Of a stretch of 20,351 bases of DNA, positions 15,769-20,351 are shown in pieces. The stretch covers positions 78 through 20,428 of the forward strand of contig MHZD01000126.1 of NCBI GenBank assembly GCA_001828645.1, in the 5' to 3' direction. Each line of letters starts with the position of its first letter. The stretch's first letter is position 1. This DNA is from Planctomycetes bacterium RIFOXYC2_FULL_41_27. Lineage in GTDB: Bacteria > Planctomycetota > Brocadiia > Brocadiales > Brocadiaceae. The notes under the pieces are model-generated. The model did not search any database, was not told the DNA's origin, and saw only the letters and a program-made list of their open reading frames with translations. The position numbers and the translations under genes are program-made.

Positions 15769-15830
15769 GCTAGTTCAATCGTCCTCGATTGAACCAAAAT
15801 GTTTCGGTTCAGGCTTCAAGCCTGAACCAG
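15769..15830. repeat. Paired-hairpin repeat, copy 2
   Basis: This copy matches 11710-11772 closely: first hairpin AGTTCAATCG-TCCT-CGATTGAACC, linker AAAATGTTTC, then second hairpin GGTTCAGGCT-TCA-AGCCTGAACC with a perfect 10 bp stem. It abuts the element at 15839-15952, as copy 1 abuts the flank of the element at 11520. Both copies lie directly upstream of a cobalamin/cobalt gene. Confidence 0.75.
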
Positions 15831-15838
15831 CAGTGAAG

Positions 15839-15952
15839 AATCCCCCTTAGAAAAGGGGGCTAGGGGGTTGTAAAATAACCCAGGAAAAAAACACAACCCC
15901 CGGAATCGTTCGACTGAGCTCACGACGAAGTCCCCCTTTGTTAAGGGGGACT
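15839..15952 (-). repeat. MITE-like inverted-repeat element (short-core subtype) with nested palindrome
   Basis: Terminal hairpins CCCCCTTAGAAAAGGGGG and CCCCCTTTGTTAAGGGGG enclose arms GGGGGTTGTAAAATAACCC and ACACAACCCCC. The core lacks the small GNRA-loop hairpin, like the element at 6663. The 27 bp palindrome (15906-15932) occupies the same place and orientation as in the element at 10360. Its right end reaches to 16 bp before the cbiA ATG; the cbiA Shine-Dalgarno TAGGA follows at once. Confidence 0.8.
15906..15932. repeat. 27 bp nested palindromic insert, copy 3
   Basis: This copy is identical to those at 10446 and 11614. It abuts the right terminal hairpin of its element exactly as in copy 1, which suggests that these two elements descend from one copy that already carried the insert. 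Confidence 0.75.
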
Positions 15953-15968
15953 GCGTAGGAATAACTTT

Positions 15969-17360
15969 ATGAAACATACTCCATCTCAATATCCAAGATT
16001 GCTGATAGCTGGCACACACAGCGGCGTGGGAAAAACAACCATTACCCTTGGACTGATGTCTGCATTAAAAGAAAAGGGTTACAAAGTACAAGGGTTTAAG
16101 GCAGGACCTGATTATATCGATCCCTCGCATCACATGGCAATTACCGGGAGCCCGTCACGTAATCTTGATACGTGGCTCATGAGCAGGGATGTGTGTCTTG
16201 AATTATTTGAGCATGCCCTGATAGATTCAAATATGGCAGTAATCGAGGGCGTAATGGGGCTCTATGACGGCTGTTTGGACGGGAGTGAACTGGGAAGTAC
16301 AGCGCACCTTGCCAAGATATTGAATGTGCCTGCGATATTGGTAATGGACGCAAAGGGAATGTCGCGCAGCGCAGGCGCTGTGGTATTGGGATATAAAAAT
16401 TTTGATAGAGACGTAAAAATTCAAGGGATAATTCTTAATAGAGTCAAGAGCGAGCGACACTATGCATCTCTAAAAGCATCTATCGAAGGAAATTGTGGTA
16501 TTCCTGTTTTAGGGTATATGCCATTTCATGAAGATATAATACTCCCCGAACGCCACCTGGGCTTAGTACCATCAAGTGAGCAGGAATTTGCGAAGTCCAC
16601 GTATCAAAAAATTGGGAGTTTGCTCTCAAATACCGTGGATGTTGACAGATTAATCAATATTGCTGCGTCCTCAGAAGGTCTCCCCTCATACAAGCAGACG
16701 GTATTTAGTGGAATAAACGAACGGTTTGATTTCAGGGTAGCCGTCGCTGTCGATGAGGCATTTAATTTTTATTACCAGGACAATCTTGACCTGCTGGAAT
16801 CGTACGGTATAGAGCTTACTTATTTTAGTCCTTTGTATGATAAATACCTGCCAGCGGATATTGATGGATTGTACATTGGCGGAGGTTTTCCTGAGTTACA
16901 TGCAGCCGTACTCGCAGCGAATACTACCATGAAGGAATCCATCCGAAAGGCGCGTAAAAATGGCGTGGTTATCTACGGTGAATGCGGGGGGATGATGTAC
17001 CTGCTTGAACACATGGTTGATTTTAAAAACAAGACACACGAGATGTGCGGAATTCTGAGAGGAACAACCGTAATGGAGAACAAAAGACAGGGTTTAGGAT
17101 ACATTACCGTTCAAGCATTGCATGATAATATCTTATGCAAAAAAGGGGAGACGTTCAAAGGCCATGAATTTCATTGGTCGTCGCTGCACGTGCCTGAAGG
17201 TACGCCGTACGCTTACGCAATTTATAAGTGCGACGACAGGAAATCAAAAATGGACGGCATTTTTGCCGGCCGTGTATTAGGTTCTTACACTCATATCCAT
17301 TTTGCAACTGATCCCAGACTGATAAAACATTTTTTGTATACTATTGCAAAAAGGACTTAG
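15969..17360 (+). CDS. cbiA: Cobyrinate a,c-diamide synthase CbiA
   Basis: This 463-residue cytosolic enzyme carries out ATP- and glutamine-dependent amidation of the a and c carboxylates of cobyrinic acid. The N-terminal ATPase domain has P-loop AGTHSGVGKTTITLGL (14-29), then GFKAGPDYIDPSHH, RNLDTWLM and VIEGVMGLYDG. The C-terminal class I glutamine amidotransferase-like domain has IGGGFPELHA and the nucleophile Cys339 in YGECGGMMYL. The family motifs KGHEFHWSS and SYTHIHFA (His442/His444) follow. Length fits CbiA (about 450-470). ATG 15969 has TAGGA eight bases upstream, immediately after a repeat element, so the element has left the translation start intact. CbiA rather than aerobic CobB is inferred from the anaerobic-style company (cbiB, cbiQ, cbiO). 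Confidence 0.95.
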   Translation: MKHTPSQYPRLLIAGTHSGVGKTTITLGLMSALKEKGYKVQGFKAGPDYIDPSHHMAITGSPSRNLDTWLMSRDVCLELFEHALIDSNMAVIEGVMGLYDGCLDGSELGSTAHLAKILNVPAILVMDAKGMSRSAGAVVLGYKNFDRDVKIQGIILNRVKSERHYASLKASIEGNCGIPVLGYMPFHEDIILPERHLGLVPSSEQEFAKSTYQKIGSLLSNTVDVDRLINIAASSEGLPSYKQTVFSGINERFDFRVAVAVDEAFNFYYQDNLDLLESYGIELTYFSPLYDKYLPADIDGLYIGGGFPELHAAVLAANTTMKESIRKARKNGVVIYGECGGMMYLLEHMVDFKNKTHEMCGILRGTTVMENKRQGLGYITVQALHDNILCKKGETFKGHEFHWSSLHVPEGTPYAYAIYKCDDRKSKMDGIFAGRVLGSYTHIHFATDPRLIKHFLYTIAKRT

Positions 17361-17399
17361 CGACTCGAATAAATGATGCAAAATACGAATTAATCTCTC

Positions 17400-17421
17400 G
17401 TTCCCACGCAGGGCTGGGAAC
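17400..17421. repeat. Inverted repeat downstream of cbiA
   Basis: GTTCCCA (17400-17406) pairs with TGGGAAC (17415-17421) around an 8-base loop. No T-run follows, so its use as an intrinsic terminator for cbiA is doubtful. Similar GTTCCCA...TGGGAAC hairpins are common intergenic repeats in many genomes. Confidence 0.45.
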
Positions 17422-17516
17422 AAGAATAAAATTCAATAGGTCTCTTTCTGGGAATTTTAGCTATATGTTATGATTCGCCTTTCAATTGTTAATCACCATC
17501 CCCTAACCCTCCCCCA

Positions 17517-17543
17517 TCGTTCGGCTGAGCTCACGACGAAGTC
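17517..17543. repeat. 27 bp nested palindromic insert, copy 4 (one substitution)
   Basis: It differs from the other three copies by a single A to G change in the left arm and keeps the TGAGCTCA centre. It lies inside a CCTCCCCC/GGGGGAGG stem that would otherwise be nearly continuous, another insertion site within a C-run/G-run element. Confidence 0.7.
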
Positions 17544-17784
17544 AAGGGGGAGGAATTTGCTTCTACAGCTTGTTTCCACACAATGCCCAGAAGAACCAAT
17601 ATTTGGTTATATGACAAATTACACATAAGGCAATATCAACAAATATTTCTCATGAGGCAATTAGAAAACCTGAATGAGTCTCGTTGTAAGCATGTAAATA
17701 TAATTACACATTGTTAATAAATACAACGAAAGTATGAGTTCCAACACGACCTTGGCGGGCATAGCTACTGTCATTAGGATTTGA

Positions 17785-17882
17785 CACGAAAATACCCCTC
17801 ACCCAGACCGTCTCCCGCACGGGGCGAGGGAACTTTCCCGCCCTTAACAGGAGGGATTAAGGGAAGGTGAAATATTTTCGTG
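17785..17882. mobile_element. 98 bp MITE-like element with perfect 10 bp terminal inverted repeats
   Basis: CACGAAAATA (17785-17794) and TATTTTCGTG (17873-17882) are exact reverse complements. Inside are CCCCTCACCC and GGGGCGAGGG, and a second imperfect pairing, TTCCCGCCCTTAA with TTAAGGGAAGG. There is no coding capacity and no obvious target-site duplication. It ends 20 bp before the stop codon of the - strand 88-residue ORF. Confidence 0.6.
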
Positions 17883-17902
17883 CTCTTTTGTGAGCTTTTG
17901 GC

Positions 17903-18169
17903 TCATAAGCCGTTAAATGGTTTCACACGTGCTATCTGTCCAAAGATCGTTAATTTTTTACTACCAATATCCTGTATCTCCTCTTCCGTTAGAATGCGGC
18001 CGAATTGCCTGAGTATGATATCAATCACTTGCCGGTAATTTGCACCTTCAAGTTCATAGATAATCTTCTTGTCGATAGCGATACCTACCGTCTTCAATTT
18101 GTGAGTTGGTGTCTTAGTGGCATAAACGAAGTAAGAAACTCTTATATCTGACCTCTCAGCTTTGCCCAA
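17903..18169 (-). CDS. Unidentified 88-residue protein
   Basis: I do not recognise this protein. It starts MGKAERSDIRVSYFVYATKT, has the segment VGIAIDKKIIYELEGANYRQ that looks like a beta-strand hairpin, then a helix (VIDIILRQFG) and the acidic ILTEEEIQDIG. It ends with TIFGQIARVKPFNGL. No signal peptide or membrane span is present, so it is probably cytosolic. The only plausible start is TTG at 18169 with TTAGG six bases upstream. That start makes it overlap the 3' end of the ElyC-like gene by 28 bp in another frame, which suggests translational coupling. A short stem GAGCCAAAAGCTC lies just past its stop. Amino-acid composition is ordinary for a real protein, but without homologs it stays tentative. 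Confidence 0.55.
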   Translation of the reverse strand: MGKAERSDIRVSYFVYATKTPTHKLKTVGIAIDKKIIYELEGANYRQVIDIILRQFGRILTEEEIQDIGSKKLTIFGQIARVKPFNGL

Positions 18170-18930
18170 AAGATGCCTAAATATTCATAGATAACGCCTT
18201 CAGCCCTGCGCAAACCCCCGGAACTGGGGAAAAAGTCGCCGGGGCTAATACGTTGGCTTCTTACAATCGAATAACCAGTGGGAGCCGGGATCGGTTGCAT
18301 ACCCAGTTTCTTAAACATACCCATTGAGCGCGGCATATGTGAGGCGGAAGTAACCAGAATGAATTTGTCGTTTCCAACGATTGATTTAATCAGCCGGGCT
18401 TCATTTATGGTATCGTTAGATTCCGATTCCAAAATCAAATCTTCCTTCTTTACACCAAGAGCTTTAGCGACCTCGGCCATGGTTTCCGCACCGGGAACTG
18501 AATCAAAAACCTTTCCCTCTGACAAAATAAGCTTGCTTCCCGGTATCTGATTATGTAGTAGAATCGCTTCAATAAGGCGAACTAAAGATGCTCCTGAGAG
18601 TTGACTGGTAATGGGAATTTGCGGGTCAGATATGTGACCTCCGCCCAGAACGACAATCCACTTGACCTGTGGTGCAACCTCACCAGGCGCAGAATCGGAT
18701 GTTGCTGTTAAGATAAGTGGTGGATACCGATATTCCAATCGCCTGAGAAATGTATTAGAAAGTGCAGGATAGCTCAGGAGCGTAAATAGAATTACTCCAA
18801 CAGAAAGAATAATCTTTCCTGCCTTTTGTTTCCGCGTAAACAGAAGCAGCAGTAATCCCACTATTAATATTTCCAAACATAACGGTACAGGGAAAAATAA
18901 TTGACCAATAATTTTTTTTAGGATAAACAT
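18142..18930 (-). CDS. ElyC/YdcF-like (DUF218) envelope protein
   Basis: This 262-residue protein has two N-terminal membrane helices (about 9-30 and 38-56), placing the C-terminal DUF218 domain outside the cytosol. Domain motifs are WIVVLGGGHIS, SGASLVRLIEAILLHNQIPG, KLILSEG, the acidic ILESESNDTINEARLI and the conserved ILVTSASHMPRSMGMFKKLG. PAPTGY and the amphipathic end HEY-like VIYEYLGIFWAKLRG follow. This arrangement matches ElyC-type proteins, which affect peptidoglycan or lipid-carrier metabolism in E. coli. The biochemical activity is not settled. The ATG has GGAG seven bases upstream and starts 23 bp after the methyltransferase stop, so the two are probably co-transcribed. Confidence 0.85.
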   Translation of the reverse strand: MFILKKIIGQLFFPVPLCLEILIVGLLLLLFTRKQKAGKIILSVGVILFTLLSYPALSNTFLRRLEYRYPPLILTATSDSAPGEVAPQVKWIVVLGGGHISDPQIPITSQLSGASLVRLIEAILLHNQIPGSKLILSEGKVFDSVPGAETMAEVAKALGVKKEDLILESESNDTINEARLIKSIVGNDKFILVTSASHMPRSMGMFKKLGMQPIPAPTGYSIVRSQRISPGDFFPSSGGLRRAEGVIYEYLGIFWAKLRGQI

Positions 18931-18953
18931 CTTTTACTCCAGAATAATACGAA

Positions 18954-19958
18954 TTACGATTTCTTGCCAATAAGTAAGGACGAATTGGATTCCAGGTCAA
19001 TCTTTTTTATGTGCTTAAAACAGGCATCTTCAAGCCATGCCCTGTATTCAGAGTCGCTGTAAGACGCCCCTTCCTGCGTGCCGATGAGCATATTTAAGCT
19101 GAAAAGTGCTGCGAATTGCGGTTGTGTTTTTGATTCATCAAGCACAAATTCATGGATAATAACCTGGCCTTCGTCCTTTAAAGCATTCCGGCATTTCTTG
19201 AGTATTTTTGTATTGTTTTCAGGATTATAAATATGCAGGAGGTTTGATACGAGGATGGCGTCGTACACATTTTTCCCAAAGGTGTCTTCCAGGCAATTTC
19301 CTGCTTGTGCAGTAACGCGGTCTTCCATGCCCGCAGCCGTAATAAACTCCTGTGTAAGTTTGATTGTATGCCCCAGATCAAAAACAACGGCATGCAAATG
19401 AGGATTGGCCTTTGCAAGTTCAATGGCGTAAGTGCCAGAACCGCCTGCCAGGTCTAATAATCTTCTTGCTCCCTTTAAATCAATTTTGCTGCAGAGTTCA
19501 TCTGCCTTTACAGAGGCAATATTATGCATAGCCGTAATAAAGTCCCTGAGGTCATGCGGGTCTACCTCTTCAGGTAAGTCCTTCAATGAAACGGCCTTTC
19601 CTGTTTCAATGGTCTCTCGCAGCATTGTCCAGTTATCCATAATATTTTGGGCATGATGGATAAAATCACCCATATAATGAGATTTTCCCTTGATTAAATG
19701 GAGGTTTGAGATTGGGGTATTGTAGTAACAATTTCCCTGCTTCGTAAGTAATTCGAGCGAAACGAGGGCATTCAGGAGCATCTCCGTGGAACGTTCATTG
19801 GCGTGAATTGACTTTGAAATACCTCTAGCAGTAACTTTGTCTTTGCCAATAATGGTAAATATATCAAATTCTACTGCCGTAAACAGGATACATGATTTCC
19901 AGTATCCAAAACCGAGTTGGAATATATAGTCAGCGTTTGCAGTGTTCGTGTTGGCCAT
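18954..19958 (-). CDS. SAM-dependent O-methyltransferase (ASMT/BchU-like)
   Basis: This 334-residue protein (from ATG 19958) has an N-terminal winged-helix dimerisation domain (about 1-95), where FTAVEFDIFTIIG and TEMLLNALVSLELLT are characteristic. A class I SAM-binding Rossmann domain follows with LLDLAGGSGTYAIELAK (about 167-183), VFDLGHTI, ILVSNLLHIYN and the post-I block DEGQVIIHEFVLDES. The ending FKHIKKIDLESNSSLLIGKK is typical. Relatives are labelled acetylserotonin O-methyltransferase or BchU/CrtF-like, but melatonin or bacteriochlorophyll synthesis is not expected in this organism, so the substrate is unknown. I prefer ATG 19958, which has AAGG about ten bases upstream; an in-frame TTG at 19979 would add seven residues. 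The ElyC-like gene follows within 23 bp. Confidence 0.85.
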   Translation of the reverse strand: MANTNTANADYIFQLGFGYWKSCILFTAVEFDIFTIIGKDKVTARGISKSIHANERSTEMLLNALVSLELLTKQGNCYYNTPISNLHLIKGKSHYMGDFIHHAQNIMDNWTMLRETIETGKAVSLKDLPEEVDPHDLRDFITAMHNIASVKADELCSKIDLKGARRLLDLAGGSGTYAIELAKANPHLHAVVFDLGHTIKLTQEFITAAGMEDRVTAQAGNCLEDTFGKNVYDAILVSNLLHIYNPENNTKILKKCRNALKDEGQVIIHEFVLDESKTQPQFAALFSLNMLIGTQEGASYSDSEYRAWLEDACFKHIKKIDLESNSSLLIGKKS

Positions 19959-20041
19959 AAATATTAGTACCTTAGTCAATGAAAGCCTTTTATTATCAGG
20001 AGAAACATTTTAACAACAACCTGCCCCTCTGTAAAATAATA

Positions 20042-20351
20042 TTATAAATGATCATCATTACGTTCAGGAATGGTTACAAGTAGCTGATTGTTTACAAAAA
20101 TTGTCTCCACTTCATGCGCAAGCTTCTGGCCGGTGTCTCTTATTGCGTCAGGATTATCAAGGATTCTATTCGCTTCAAAGTCAGATAGGGTTTTTGCAAA
20201 TAGAGTAATCAGGGTATTATTTAGTGCACTTAATAAATTTGATTCAATAGAGGAGGCAGATGCATTCGTTTCACAGGTGAAGGTTTTTGGGAGTAACGAT
20301 AATGCCGCCCTGCAAACATTTGAAATAACCTCTGAAAATGCCTCAACTTTT
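20042..20351 (-). CDS. C-terminal part of an unidentified protein, 5' end outside window
   Basis: A frame is open from the right edge to a TAA at 20042-20044, giving about 102 residues with ordinary composition. It begins KVEAFSEVISNVCRAALSLL, continues through LLSALNNTLITLFAKTLSDF and ends LLVTIPERNDDHL. It appears to be mainly helical and soluble. I do not recognise the family. It lies 83 bp upstream of the methyltransferase on the same strand and could be in the same operon. No Met near the edge is needed, so the true length cannot be given. Confidence 0.5.
   Translation of the reverse strand, partial: KVEAFSEVISNVCRAALSLLPKTFTCETNASASSIESNLLSALNNTLITLFAKTLSDFEANRILDNPDAIRDTGQKLAHEVETIFVNNQLLVTIPERNDDHL

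Larger units (their letters stand above)
17361..17902. other. 542 bp gene-free region between convergent genes
   Basis: No gene is recognised on either strand. Contents in order are: an inverted repeat at 17400-17421 (GTTCCCA/TGGGAAC), a short C-run/G-run element split by the 27 bp palindrome (about 17500-17553), an A+T-rich unstructured stretch (about 17560-17780), and a 98 bp MITE-like element (17785-17882). It separates the + strand cobalamin island from the - strand genes at the right end. Confidence 0.6.

Noticed and set aside
10360..15952. CRISPR-like array from the recurring palindromes
   Set aside because: Copies are kilobases apart without regular spacers and lie inside inverted-repeat elements; no cas genes are present.
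10192..15968. Cobalamin riboswitch upstream of cbiB, cbiQ or cbiA
   Set aside because: I could not find the conserved B12-box or the core stems by eye; the leaders consist mainly of repeats. A covariance-model search would settle it.

Overview
This 20.3 kb window has moderate to low G+C. It looks like chromosomal DNA of an anammox-type planctomycete (Brocadiales, Brocadia/Jettenia/Kuenenia-like). The arguments for that are a hopanoid-pathway glycosyltransferase (HpnB), anaerobic-type cobalamin genes (cbiB, cbiQ, cbiO, cbiA), a BchU/ASMT-like methyltransferase, and intergenic regions full of short C-run/G-run hairpin repeats. The taxonomic call is inference from gene style; no marker gene such as rRNA is present.

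Layout. Positions 1-2378 hold the 3' part of a YyaL/DUF255 protein and hpnB, both on +. After a 437 bp repeat-bearing gap comes an MBL-fold hydrolase (+). An ACT-domain malic enzyme and an MFS transporter follow on the - strand. A metallophosphoesterase (+) and a grpE-dnaK operon (+), which ends in a convincing intrinsic terminator, follow these. From about 10.3 to 17.4 kb lies a cobalamin/metal island, all on +: cbiB, then cbiQ-cbiO (an ECF-type cobalt/nickel importer whose ATPase has a His-rich tail), then a small Cys/His-rich exported protein, an outer-membrane beta-barrel protein and a double-YHS lipoprotein, then cbiA. The last 2.5 kb, on -, carry a SAM methyltransferase, an ElyC/YdcF-like envelope protein, an unidentified 88-residue ORF overlapping it, and a gene running off the right edge.

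How the genes may work together. CbiQ/CbiO would energise metal uptake across the inner membrane. The three envelope proteins could handle metal in the periplasm and outer membrane. CbiA and CbiB act in corrin amidation and aminopropanol attachment. No cbiM/cbiN substrate subunit and no cobalamin riboswitch was seen here. The link between the envelope trio and cobalt is a hypothesis; copper or another soft metal is equally possible.

The most unusual content is non-coding. A modular family of 90-135 bp inverted-repeat elements separates the cobalamin genes. Two of them contain a small hairpin with a GNRA-type loop, and a diverged copy elsewhere carries a compensatory stem change. Three copies keep the same oriented flanking module. 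A separate 27 bp imperfect palindrome is nested in these elements at different positions, as if it moves independently. A paired-hairpin repeat (two copies) and a 98 bp MITE-like element with perfect 10 bp inverted ends add to this.
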